Assembly: GCA_040752275.1 (NCBI GenBank)
Contig: JBFMFH010000087.1
Coordinates: forward strand, 1 to 64,000
Direction: 5' to 3'
DNA from: JBFMFH01 sp040752275
Lineage (GTDB): Bacteria; Acidobacteriota; Vicinamibacteria; Vicinamibacterales; JAKQTR01
DNA length: 64,000 nucleotides
In this document: positions 8,592-16,113 of the stretch, piece after piece
Numbering within the stretch: position 1 is the first letter of the stretch
How the letters are laid out: every line of letters begins with the position of its first letter
Notes under the pieces: generated by a model
Databases searched by the model: none
Told to the model about the DNA's origin: nothing
Seen by the model: only the letters and a program-made list of their open reading frames with translations
Program-made: the position numbers and the translations under genes

Positions 8592-9710
8592 CTACGCCCC
8601 CTCGCCCGTCGTGATGGCGACCTTGTCGCCGGGCCGGATGGAGAAGCCGCCCCGGACGACAACCTGGTCGCCCGTCTGGACGCCCGACGTGATCTCCACC
8701 ATCGTGCCGTTGGACGAGCCGGTGTGGACCCGCTGCTTCTCAACCTGGTCGCCCTTGGCGACGAAGAGATCGGCCGTACGCTCGTCGAGGTTCCAGTTGA
8801 GCAGCGCCTCGCGCGGCACCTGCCTCACGCCGGCGCGTCGCTCGACGACGATCCGGCCCTTCACGAACGACCCTCCCTTGAGCGCACCGTCACGGTTGAC
8901 GACCTCGGCGACCACTCTCGCCGAACGGCTCGCCGGATCGATCTCCGGGTTGATGAATCGCACCTGCCCGGTGAAGGTGCGGTCCGGCAGGGCGTCAGTG
9001 GAGAAGTCGATTGGTTGCCCGACGCGCACCTCGGCGAGGCGCGACGAGGGGACGGACACGGTCAGATCCAGCAGCCGGTTGTCGACGATGCGGAAGAGCG
9101 GCGCGTCGCCGCCCATGTTCTCGACCCGATCGCCCACGCTCACCCCACGGAACGCGACCACCCCGTCCATCGGCGCGACGATGAGCGACTTGGCCAGCCC
9201 GGTCTCGGCCGCCGCCACCTGCGCGGCCGCGGCCCTGGTTGCAGCCTCCGCCGCTTCCACCGCGGAGCGGGCATCGTCGAACGCCTGCGGCGTGATCAGG
9301 CCGAACTCCTTCAACTGCTGGGCGCGTTCGTATTCGCGCCGGGCCCGTGACTCGGCCACGCGCCCCTGGGCCTCGACCGCCTCCAGCGCGGCAATGCGGG
9401 CCTCGGCCTCGCTCGTGTCCAGGCGGGCGAGCCGTTGGCCCTTCTTCACGGGCACCCACTCGGTGACATACACCTCCCGGACCGTGCCGGTGACCTCCGA
9501 TTTCACGTCCGCCGAGAACTTGGGCTGCACAGCCCCGACGACCTCGATGCTCTGTTCGAGGCTGGCCTCGACGACCGGCGCCACAGTCACCGCAACGGCC
9601 GGACGCCCGCCCGTGGGCGGCGCACCGTTGCTCTCCGTCGAACAGGCGGCCATCGCCGCCAGCCCGGCCAGGACGACAATGCGGGCAAGAACGCTGGATA
9701 TCCGAGTCAT
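8592..9710 (-). CDS. RND efflux periplasmic adaptor (membrane fusion protein)
   Basis: HlyD/AcrA-type adaptor linking the RND pump to the outer-membrane channel. The 372-residue protein has a lipoprotein signal (LAAMAAC, lipid Cys near residue 23). It then has a barrel-sandwich half, a long helical hairpin (EARIAALEAVEAQGRVAESRA region), the second lipoyl half (APMDGVVAFRGVSVGDRV) and beta-barrel/membrane-proximal domains ending at GVQTGDQVVVRGG. Its ATG overlaps the TetR stop (ATGA) and the pump gene begins 2 bp after its stop, so the three are co-translated. The order regulator-adaptor-pump is typical; the pump-channel fusion is not. Confidence 0.93.
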   Translation of the reverse strand: MTRISSVLARIVVLAGLAAMAACSTESNGAPPTGGRPAVAVTVAPVVEASLEQSIEVVGAVQPKFSADVKSEVTGTVREVYVTEWVPVKKGQRLARLDTSEAEARIAALEAVEAQGRVAESRARREYERAQQLKEFGLITPQAFDDARSAVEAAEAATRAAAAQVAAAETGLAKSLIVAPMDGVVAFRGVSVGDRVENMGGDAPLFRIVDNRLLDLTVSVPSSRLAEVRVGQPIDFSTDALPDRTFTGQVRFINPEIDPASRSARVVAEVVNRDGALKGGSFVKGRIVVERRAGVRQVPREALLNWNLDERTADLFVAKGDQVEKQRVHTGSSNGTMVEITSGVQTGDQVVVRGGFSIRPGDKVAITTGEGA

Positions 9711-10450
9711 GGCGTGACTTCTCCTGACGCCGGTCTCTCGATCACGAGGCCGTCGAACAGCACGTTGAGGATTCGGCGGAGGCCATCGGTCCCCACCTGG
9801 TTGAGTTCAGGAAACATCTGCCGATCGGTGCAGCCCTCGAGGATGCCCATCACGGCGAGGGCGATGTCTTCGGCCGGGGCCATCCGCAGTTCGCGTGCGT
9901 GCTGGCCCTCGGCGACGATGCGCACGACCGCCGAACGCAGTGCGCGTTCGAACACCATCAGATCGAACGGCGGGGCGAGCTCACGCGGACCGAGAAAGAC
10001 CGCATGTGCGACGCGGACGACCGGAACGTTCCTGGCGAAGAGCTCGTAGATGTCCTCGCACAACCGGGCCAGCCGCTCGCGCGCGGCGCCGGTCCGGGCC
10101 GCGGCGGCATCCAGCGTCGCCGTGAATTCCACCGCCGCCTCGGCCAGGATTGCGACGAGCAGGCCCTCCTTGCTGCCGAAGTGGTAGTAGACCGTGGGCT
10201 TGGTGACCCCGGCGGCCTCGGCGACCTCCCGAACCGAGGCCGAGGCGTAGCCCTTGCGGTCGAAGATCTGGACCGCGGCCTGGAGCAGCCGGAACCGGAC
10301 GCGACCCTCCTGGTCGGACGGGGCGTGGGGTGCCGACGAGGCGAGCGGTGCCGGCGAAGCGAGGGGCGCCGACGGAGCGATGTGTGCCGACGAGGCGAGG
10401 GGCGCCGACGAAGCGAGGGGCGCCGGCGGGCCGGTGCGCGAGGCATTCAT
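9707..10450 (-). CDS. TetR-family repressor of the efflux operon
   Basis: DNA-binding repressor, 247 residues from ATG 10450; GTG 10465 would add five. The first ~45 residues are a low-complexity Ala/Pro/Ser/Leu tract encoded by an 18-bp minisatellite. The TetR helix-turn-helix follows (FDRKGYASASVREVAEAAGVTKPTVYYHFGSKEGLL is continuous and canonical), then an AcrR-like ligand-binding half. An AGGTGA Shine-Dalgarno-like stretch lies 11 nt before ATG 10450 and overlaps the operator. Two palindromic operators directly upstream suggest autoregulation of the whole tetR-adaptor-pump operon. The inducer is unknown. Confidence 0.9.
   Translation of the reverse strand: MNASRTGPPAPLASSAPLASSAHIAPSAPLASPAPLASSAPHAPSDQEGRVRFRLLQAAVQIFDRKGYASASVREVAEAAGVTKPTVYYHFGSKEGLLVAILAEAAVEFTATLDAAAARTGAARERLARLCEDIYELFARNVPVVRVAHAVFLGPRELAPPFDLMVFERALRSAVVRIVAEGQHARELRMAPAEDIALAVMGILEGCTDRQMFPELNQVGTDGLRRILNVLFDGLVIERPASGEVTP
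10332..10421 (-). repeat. 18-bp coding minisatellite in the TetR N-terminus
   Basis: Five imperfect 18-bp units (plus-strand form GCCGACGARGCGAGGGGC) lie head to tail and encode a hexapeptide close to APLASS. The unit length keeps the frame, so copy-number change would alter only the length of the disordered tail. Confidence 0.85.
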
Positions 10451-10465
10451 GAGTTCAATCGTCAC

Positions 10466-10502
10466 CTACCTACCGGTAGGTAGTCAAGACCTACCGGTAG
10501 GT
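10466..10502. promoter_or_regulatory. Tandem palindromic TetR operators
   Basis: A perfect 18-bp palindrome CTACCTACCGGTAGGTAG (10466-10483) and a 14-bp copy ACCTACCGGTAGGT (10489-10502) have centres exactly 21 bp apart, two helical turns. They lie immediately upstream of the TetR start. This layout suits cooperative binding of two dimers and autorepression. Confidence 0.85.
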
Positions 10503-10562
10503 AGATGCCAGTACAGACGAATTCTTGTCAAGATTCGTTCGCAGGCTGGGACCCAACCGGGC

Positions 10563-10955
10563 CTACCGCACCGGCTTCGCCAGCAGCCGGGTCACCATCG
10601 CCAGGAACTCCGGCTCGTCAATCGGCTTGGAGAGATAGCCGTCCGGCGGCGGGACGTGCTTGCGCGACGAGATGAACGTGCGGAAGTCCTCCGAGATGCC
10701 CGTCACGATGATGATGGGGATGGCGCGCCACTCCTCGTGCTCACGCAGTTCGCGGTAGCAGCGCACACCCGAGGTTTCCGGCATCGAGATGTCGAGGGTG
10801 ACCAGATCCGGACGCGCCTCCTTCACACGCTCCAGTGCCTGGGCACCGTTCTCGGCCGTCACGGTCGCATAGCCGTTGTCCTCCAGGAGGCTCGAAAAGT
10901 AGGTCAGTGTGTCCGGCTCGTCATCGATGATCAGAATGGTCTTCTTGGCGCTCAT
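10563..10955 (-). CDS. Single-domain response regulator (CheY-like receiver)
   Basis: A 130-residue receiver domain with no output domain. It has the acidic pair in ILIIDDEPDTL (about 9-13), the phospho-acceptor in LVTLDISMPETSG (D55), the IVTGIS threonine, and the lysine of GYLSKPIDE (K110). Start ATG 10955 is chosen because the domain begins there; the frame is open further upstream. The C-terminal region carries a VPPPDGYLSKP insertion also found in the receiver fused to the HdrD-like protein (12491-14239), so the two are paralogues. It lies 13 bp after the histidine kinase and is its probable partner. It may act as a phosphate relay or on a protein target. Confidence 0.92.
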   Translation of the reverse strand: MSAKKTILIIDDEPDTLTYFSSLLEDNGYATVTAENGAQALERVKEARPDLVTLDISMPETSGVRCYRELREHEEWRAIPIIIVTGISEDFRTFISSRKHVPPPDGYLSKPIDEPEFLAMVTRLLAKPVR

Positions 10956-10968
10956 GTCGTGGCCTCCG

Positions 10969-12456
10969 CTACCCTGGCGAACCGGTGCCCGGGACTGTAT
11001 CGGGGGACGTTCGCGTCCGCGTAGCAGTCTGCAGAACCTGCCTGTCCGTTGCAGGGGCCAGGCGCACCCGCGGCAACGTGACCGTGAAGCGCGTCCCGAC
11101 ATCGACCTCGGACGCGATGTCAATCGACCCACCGTGCGCCTTCGCGATCTTGTTCGACACGAAGAGGCCGAGGCCGGTGCCCTCGCTGCCTTTCGACGAG
11201 AAGAACAGGCTGAAGGCCTTCTCGCGCGTCTCCCGCTCCATGCCAACCCCGTTGTCCTCAATGACGAACCGCACGTGGCCCTCGTCGCCGTGGGCCCTCA
11301 AGGTGACGGTATGCGACGGTTTCTTCCGGTCGAGACGGCAGGCGTCCAGCGAATTCTCGCACAGGTTGATGAGCAGGGCCCGGATCGCCATTTCGTCGCC
11401 CTCGAACTCACCGGCGCCGGGATCCACATCCGCCGTGCACGCAATGCCCGCTTCCCGGGCCCGGTCCGCCATCTGCTGCAGCACATCGTCGATGACGGCC
11501 GACGCCACAAGCGGCTTCCAGTCCGGCTCTCTATCCTTGGCGTAGTAGAGGATCTCCAGCACCATGGCGCGGATGCGCTCGACGTTGCGCTGGACGATGT
11601 CCCACCCCTTGACGACGCGCGCCTGGTCGCCAGACGCCAGTCCCTTGTTGACGAGGTACATCCCGCCGTTGAGGCCGTTGAGGAGTCCCTTCAAGCCGTG
11701 TGAGATCGAACTGATGAGGAGGCCGATGGACGCCAGCTGGGACTGCAGTTCACGAACGGCCGTGATGTCTGCGCTCATCTCCATGACGGCGTCGATGCCG
11801 GACGGTCCGACGATGGGTGTCGTGTGGACGAGCACGTTCATCATCCGGCCCTGCCTCGACGTGACGACCTCCTCGTGCACGCGCATCTCCCCGTCGTCGA
11901 ACGTCTGTCGTACGCTGCACGGATAGCACTCCTCCGACCGGTGCTTATAGACCTCGAAGCACTTGCAGCCCAGGAACGTGCCGAACGCCTCTCGGTGCAG
12001 GCGGTTGGCGTCGATGATGTTCAGATCGCGGTCCTGAATGGAGATGTAGCACGGCACTTCTTCGAACAGCGTCCGGTAACGCGCCTGGCTTCGCCGGAGC
12101 TGGGCCTCCAGCTTCTTGATGTCGGTGATGTCCGTGGACATCTCCATCACGCTGACGATGTGGCCCTGCTCGTCGCGTATCGGCTCGGTGTAGACGATGA
12201 CCGACACCTCACGGCCGTCGAGGCAGGTGACACGCTCCTCGCTCCGGTGCCCCTCGCCGTCGCCGAAGCTCCGCTCGACCGGACAGACTTCGCACTTCTC
12301 GGCCCGCTGCTTGTACACCTGGTAGCAGAAGCGGCCTTCGTGCGCACCGAAGGCCTCGCGGAAGCGCCGGTTGGCCCTGAGGATCCGGAAGTCGCGATCC
12401 TGGACGGTCAGGTAGCAGGGGATGGCGTCGAAGTACTGCTGGCACGACGGATCCAT
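10969..12456 (-). CDS. Double-PAS sensor histidine kinase with cysteine clusters
   Basis: Cytoplasmic kinase of 495 residues with no membrane segment. PAS 1 (about 8-113) has C44 and the CEVCPVE pair C55/C58. PAS 2 (about 125-234) has C164, C166 and CYPC C177/C180. The spacing resembles Fe-S or redox-switch PAS domains. The DHp helix has the phospho-His in SSISHGLKG (H253), and the catalytic domain has an N-box near 364-371, DNGVGM (401-406) and GTGLGL (426-431). The tail after 465 is low-complexity. It lies between the HdrD-receiver fusion (34 bp upstream) and the lone receiver (13 bp downstream). It probably senses redox state and phosphorylates one or both receivers; this is inferred. Confidence 0.9.
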   Translation of the reverse strand: MDPSCQQYFDAIPCYLTVQDRDFRILRANRRFREAFGAHEGRFCYQVYKQRAEKCEVCPVERSFGDGEGHRSEERVTCLDGREVSVIVYTEPIRDEQGHIVSVMEMSTDITDIKKLEAQLRRSQARYRTLFEEVPCYISIQDRDLNIIDANRLHREAFGTFLGCKCFEVYKHRSEECYPCSVRQTFDDGEMRVHEEVVTSRQGRMMNVLVHTTPIVGPSGIDAVMEMSADITAVRELQSQLASIGLLISSISHGLKGLLNGLNGGMYLVNKGLASGDQARVVKGWDIVQRNVERIRAMVLEILYYAKDREPDWKPLVASAVIDDVLQQMADRAREAGIACTADVDPGAGEFEGDEMAIRALLINLCENSLDACRLDRKKPSHTVTLRAHGDEGHVRFVIEDNGVGMERETREKAFSLFFSSKGSEGTGLGLFVSNKIAKAHGGSIDIASEVDVGTRFTVTLPRVRLAPATDRQVLQTATRTRTSPDTVPGTGSPG

Positions 12457-12490
12457 CGGCGGCCCTCCCGAGCGGCGCCCGTGACTCGCG

Positions 12491-14239
12491 CTACCCGACT
12501 TCCAGGATCTTGCGCACGTTGAGGAGGAGCGTCTCCTCGTCGACGGGCTTGTCCAGATACCCTTCTGGCGGCGGCACCGGCCGATCGTAGATCAGACGGC
12601 GCAGCTCCGGCTTGCCGGTAATGATACACACCCTGATGTTCGCCAGCTCCGGATCGCGCCGCAGGGTCTCGAACACCGTGCCACCGTCCATGCCCGGCAT
12701 GGAGAGGTCGAGGGTGATGAGATCCGGCCTCTCGCGCCTCGCCAGCGCGATGGCCGTCTCGCCGTCCGGCGCCTCGATGACCCTTGCGCCGTTGTCCTGC
12801 AGGACGGACGAGTAGTAGACCAGGACGTCCGGCTCATCGTCGACGACCAGCACCGTGCGTCCGGCCAGCGGGGCCACCGCACGCGGCGCGGCCGCGGGCA
12901 CGGGAACCTCGGCCGGCACGGCCACCTGCACCGGCACCACGATGGCGTTTGCGACCAGGTTGACGAGCTGCGTGACCTGCATGCCGAGCTTGTAATGGCG
13001 GATGAGGTCCGTCAGGCCGTCCACGCAGTTGTGGCAGGACGTGACGACGGTGGCTGCGCCCGTGGCTGTGAGCTGCTCGGCCTTGATCCGGGCCGAATGG
13101 AGGCGCCGGGGCGTGTACTCCGACATCGACATCGCACCGCCGCCGCCGGTGCAGCAGTAGTTCTCCGCGCGATTCGGCCACATCTCGCGGAAGTCCGTCA
13201 CCACGAGGCTCAGAAGCTCACGGGGCTCCTCGAACAACCCACAGCTGCGCGCGTTGTTGCACGAGTCATGGAAGGTCACCGGCATCGTGTTGCGTGTCTT
13301 GTCAACTCTGATGCGGCCTTCCTTGATGTAGCGCAGCATGGTGATGACGGAGCTCTCCATGACGAAGGGCACCGTCATGGCGGCCCAGTTCGGGCCCTCG
13401 CACCGCGTCGACCGGTAGCCGTGGCCACACTCGGAGATGACGAGCTTGCCGCCCCGCAGCTCGACGACCTTCTCGTACAGGCGCCGCGCAACGGCGGCGC
13501 CGAGGTCGTCGTCACCGGAGAAGAGGCCGAAGTTCGTCATGTCCCATCCTTCGCTGGGCATGGTCCAGTTCTCGCCCGCGAGGTGGAAGATCTTGGCGGC
13601 GTCGGCAATCGTGCGCGGGTCGTACTTCACCTCGCGCGGGTTGATGGAGTAGACGACGTCCGCGTCCATCCTGTCGATCGGGATGACGGCCGCCGGGTCG
13701 TTCAGCTCGGAGGAGAGCTCCTCGGACATCCACTCGAGGGTGTCCAGATACTCCTCCTTGAGTACGCCCATCTGGTTGCCGATTTCCCACTGGTCGCGCG
13801 AGACGACCGCGACGCCCTCGGGCATGACACCCACCGACACCAGCAGGCCGCGGGTCATGCGGTTCACCGTGGCGAAATCCACGCCCATCGGGCAGTTGAT
13901 CGAGCAGCGCCTGCAGTTGGTGCACTTGCCGAAGCTGATGTCCTTGAGTTCCTCCAGTTGCTCGTCGGTGTCAAGGGAGTGGGCGCCCACCCACCAGGGA
14001 ATGACCCGGCCGGTCCAATCGAAATGCCGCTTGAAGATCTTGCGGATGCGGTCGGCCTTGTACGACGGAATGTAGGTCGGGTCGTCCGGGTTCGTCAGGA
14101 CATAGTGGCACGAATCCGTACACATGCCGCAGTGCACGCAGGCAGCCAGGGACCCGACGATCTGCCGGGTCAGCTTCTGCGACATCCGCTCGAGCACCTT
14201 GTCGGCCTTGTGCGATCGCGCCGTGGACTTGTTGAGCAC
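12491..14239 (-). CDS. HdrD/DsrK-like iron-sulfur oxidoreductase fused to a response-regulator receiver
   Basis: 582 residues in two parts. The N-terminal part is a heterodisulfide-reductase-type electron carrier. It has two 4Fe-4S motifs (C34-x2-C37-x2-C40-x3-C44 and C106-x2-C109-x2-C112-x3-C116) and a cysteine-rich CCG domain (HDSCNNARSCG near 325-334, YCCTGGGG near 361-368, SCHNC 401-405). After an Ala/Pro/Val linker (about 435-458) comes a complete CheY receiver (462-580) with DDEP, acceptor D511 in LITLDLSMPG, and lysine in GYLDKPVDE. The neighbour upstream is an HdrE-like membrane cytochrome, so the two probably form a DsrMK/HdrDE/TmcBC-like quinone-linked complex. Fusion to a receiver suggests phosphorylation control. 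Substrate unknown. Confidence 0.9.
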   Translation of the reverse strand: MLNKSTARSHKADKVLERMSQKLTRQIVGSLAACVHCGMCTDSCHYVLTNPDDPTYIPSYKADRIRKIFKRHFDWTGRVIPWWVGAHSLDTDEQLEELKDISFGKCTNCRRCSINCPMGVDFATVNRMTRGLLVSVGVMPEGVAVVSRDQWEIGNQMGVLKEEYLDTLEWMSEELSSELNDPAAVIPIDRMDADVVYSINPREVKYDPRTIADAAKIFHLAGENWTMPSEGWDMTNFGLFSGDDDLGAAVARRLYEKVVELRGGKLVISECGHGYRSTRCEGPNWAAMTVPFVMESSVITMLRYIKEGRIRVDKTRNTMPVTFHDSCNNARSCGLFEEPRELLSLVVTDFREMWPNRAENYCCTGGGGAMSMSEYTPRRLHSARIKAEQLTATGAATVVTSCHNCVDGLTDLIRHYKLGMQVTQLVNLVANAIVVPVQVAVPAEVPVPAAAPRAVAPLAGRTVLVVDDEPDVLVYYSSVLQDNGARVIEAPDGETAIALARRERPDLITLDLSMPGMDGGTVFETLRRDPELANIRVCIITGKPELRRLIYDRPVPPPEGYLDKPVDEETLLLNVRKILEVG

Positions 14240-14302
14240 GCCTGGTCTCCGAGGTTGTGGGCCCGCGGGGGGACGCGGGCGATCCGATGCCGGCGCCGGC
14301 AG

Positions 14303-15001
14303 CTACGGCTGCCGCAGCGCCTGTGGTCGGTGCGCCCGACGAATCGGGAAGACGCCGCGGTAGGTCAGCGTCCGACCGAGGTAGAAGCGCGTGAATGGGT
14401 AGTAGAGATAGTGCGAGATCTTGCTGAACGGCACGTAGATCAGGAAGAAGGCCGTCAGGACGAAGAACGCGAGCAGGACGAACTCGCCCTCCCGCGGCCG
14501 GTTCGGTACCGCCAGCGTGGCGAACAGGAACCAGACGGTCAGCAGCACGAGCGAGAAGTAGTCGTCAGGCGAGCTGATCACGCGCATCCGCTTCTGGGAC
14601 ACACGTCGCCAGATGCGGTACACGGCCACGAGGAACGCCGAAGCGATGATGACCTGCAGAACGATGACCAGCGGCGTCCATTCGAGCCACTGTGGGGCGT
14701 ACGGCATGATGAACGAGAGCCCGATGGCCGCCGTCACGCCGAGGTGGAAGACGACGAACTGGATGTAGAGCGGGACCTGCGAGCGGGTACTCTCCATGGC
14801 CCACGGCATGGCCACGTTGAACCACGAGTACAGAATGCCACGGGTCATTGCCGGAGGCTGCGGGACGCCGGTCGGCGCCTGGCGGTCGCGGGGCGCGCGA
14901 AAGCGCAGCAGCCAGACGACACGCAGCGTGTAGACGATGGCCATCACGAGCAGGGCGCCTTCCTGGAGCCCATGTTCGGCGAAGTGCAGCAGGTCACTCA
15001 T
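14303..15001 (-). CDS. HdrE/NarI/DsrM-like membrane cytochrome b subunit
   Basis: 232-residue integral membrane protein with about five hydrophobic segments (around 12-32, 77-98, 109-130, 148-165, 174-192). Histidines in or next to membrane spans (FHLGVTAA near 85-92 and PFSKISHYLYYPF near 191-203) suit b-haem ligation as in NarI/DsrM. It would pass electrons between the quinone pool and the HdrD-like protein encoded 63 bp downstream. Start ATG 15001 overlaps the end of the macro-domain gene by 8 bp, and an open upstream extension is ignored because it lacks membrane-protein character. Exact haem ligands cannot be fixed by eye. Confidence 0.8.
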   Translation of the reverse strand: MSDLLHFAEHGLQEGALLVMAIVYTLRVVWLLRFRAPRDRQAPTGVPQPPAMTRGILYSWFNVAMPWAMESTRSQVPLYIQFVVFHLGVTAAIGLSFIMPYAPQWLEWTPLVIVLQVIIASAFLVAVYRIWRRVSQKRMRVISSPDDYFSLVLLTVWFLFATLAVPNRPREGEFVLLAFFVLTAFFLIYVPFSKISHYLYYPFTRFYLGRTLTYRGVFPIRRAHRPQALRQP

Positions 15002-15617
15002 GGACGGCTCCCAATGCCGGGGTGGCGCCGACGGTCGCATGCGAGGCCGACGGGGCCGGGACGTGCGAGGCGAGCGCCGCCTCGAACGCCCGGTATTCGT
15101 GCCCGTCGTTGGCACAGATAATGACCTCGCCCAGCGAGGTGTGGCCGGCGAGGTAGCGCGTCAACGTCTCGACCATGACGCGCACGCAGACCGGAAGCGG
15201 AATCGCGTAGAACCCGGCGCCCATCGCCGGCAGCGCGACCTGGGTGAGACCGCGCGCCTCCACGGCCTTGAGCGCATTGACGATGGTGGCGCGCAGCTTG
15301 ACCTCGGTATCGGGTTCCTGGAACGCCGGGCCGGCCGCGTGCACGATGTGACCGGCCTTCATGCCGCCGCCCGTGGTGATCACGGCCTCCGTGACCGCAA
15401 TACCGCCGACGGCGTCCAGTTCCTTCTTGATGCTCGGGCCCCCTCGCCGCGTGATGGCACTGCCGAAACCGGATCCCAGCTCGAGGTTCGGCCGGGTGTA
15501 GAGCACGAACGCCTCGACGTCGAGCGCTGTGATGTCGTCCTTGATCAACCGAAGCGTACGGGACTGAATGGGCACCTCGAGCGACGAGGCTGGCGCCCGC
15601 GCGGCCGTGTCCTTCAC
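14994..15617 (-). CDS. Macro-domain protein
   Basis: 207 residues from GTG 15617, preceded by AAGGAG at good spacing; the GTG overlaps the TGA of the small gene upstream. The macro (Appr-1''-p processing) fold is shown by LIKDDITALDVEAFV, the substrate-loop segment GGPSIKKELDAVGGIAVTEAVIT, AGHIVHAAGP and LPAMGAGFYAIPLP. Such domains bind ADP-ribose, O-acetyl-ADP-ribose or related nucleotides, and some hydrolyse ADP-ribose from proteins. Its tight coupling to the membrane cytochrome gene (8-bp overlap) places it in the redox-signalling operon, where it could report NAD-derived metabolites. Its role here is unknown. Confidence 0.85.
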   Translation of the reverse strand: MKDTAARAPASSLEVPIQSRTLRLIKDDITALDVEAFVLYTRPNLELGSGFGSAITRRGGPSIKKELDAVGGIAVTEAVITTGGGMKAGHIVHAAGPAFQEPDTEVKLRATIVNALKAVEARGLTQVALPAMGAGFYAIPLPVCVRVMVETLTRYLAGHTSLGEVIICANDGHEYRAFEAALASHVPAPSASHATVGATPALGAVHE

Positions 15618-15841
15618 GATTGGTGCTCCTTGAGATCCCACAGCCCGTTGTCCTTGTGGGCCTGGATCTCCTGTTCCGCCAGATGGCGCAGCTTGTAGGC
15701 CGAGTCGCGGAGCGTCCCGTAGAGCACGCCGCAGCTGGTGTCCTCGCGGGTTTCGTCACCCCGGTCCGCCAGCAGCATCATGTCGCGCGACAGGCGCAAG
15801 ACTCGAATGATGTTCCGGTTGCAGGCCCTGGTCACAGCCAT
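15614..15841 (-). CDS. Small hypothetical protein, first gene of the redox operon
   Basis: A 75-residue helical, charged protein with no membrane segment (LSRDMMLLADRGDETREDTS, then YKLRHLAEQEIQAHK). I do not recognise a family. A longer frame starts at 15907, but the likely sigma-54 promoter at 15872-15887 and ATG 15841 (with GGAG just upstream) favour the short form. Its TGA overlaps the GTG of the macro-domain gene, so it is translationally coupled to the rest of the operon. Two cysteines are present. Coding status rests on frame, coupling and position. Confidence 0.6.
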   Translation of the reverse strand: MAVTRACNRNIIRVLRLSRDMMLLADRGDETREDTSCGVLYGTLRDSAYKLRHLAEQEIQAHKDNGLWDLKEHQS

Positions 15842-15871
15842 CTCCGGTGTGGTCAACTCAGACCGTCCCAG

Positions 15872-15887
15872 AGCACACATCGTGCCG
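15872..15887 (-). promoter_or_regulatory. Candidate sigma-54 (-24/-12) promoter
   Basis: The minus strand reads CGGCACGATGTGTGCT, close to the consensus TGGCACG-N4-TTGCW: the -24 GGCACG is complete, and the -12 GC is present at the correct 10-nt spacing. It lies about 30 bp upstream of ATG 15841, and a sigma-54 activator gene precedes it. Confidence 0.6.
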
Positions 15888-15896
15888 CACCAGGCG

Positions 15897-15914
15897 TGCG
15901 CCAGCACTGGCGCA
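15897..15914. promoter_or_regulatory. Perfect dyad near the sigma-54 promoter
   Basis: TGCGCCAG and CTGGCGCA are perfect 8-bp arms around CA, about 10 bp upstream of the -24 element. It could be a regulator or IHF-region site; its role is unproven. Confidence 0.45.
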
Positions 15915-15997
15915 AGTAGCTGAATCTAGAGGAGTTGGGCTGGCGATCCGGCCCATACCCTTAGGGCGAGCGCCGGACGAAACTGAACAGATCCACC

Positions 15998-16016
15998 TGG
16001 ACCAGAAGCTGGTCCA
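15998..16016. promoter_or_regulatory. Perfect dyad, candidate upstream activator sequence
   Basis: TGGACCAG-AAG-CTGGTCCA has 8-bp perfect arms and sits about 110 bp upstream of the -24 element, the usual place for an enhancer-binding protein site. A looser TGTCC/GGGACA dyad lies at 16084-16106. Confidence 0.5.
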
Positions 16017-16113
16017 ACGCCGCAGGATCAACTTAACTTCTTATGTATGGACATCTTACGAGATGCACCACGCGATAGGGCACTGTCCAGATTCAATTGT
16101 GGGACATGTTCCG

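Noticed and set aside
4885..9717. Very long plus-strand open frames (up to about 900 codons) opposite the RND pump and adaptor
   Set aside because: They are antisense shadows of a GC-rich coding region: highly Arg/His/Asp-rich, no recognisable domains, and the minus-strand frame is fully explained by an RND pump.
15842..15907. Longer start (15907) for the small protein in the redox operon
   Set aside because: It would begin upstream of the likely sigma-54 promoter, so the ATG at 15841 is preferred.
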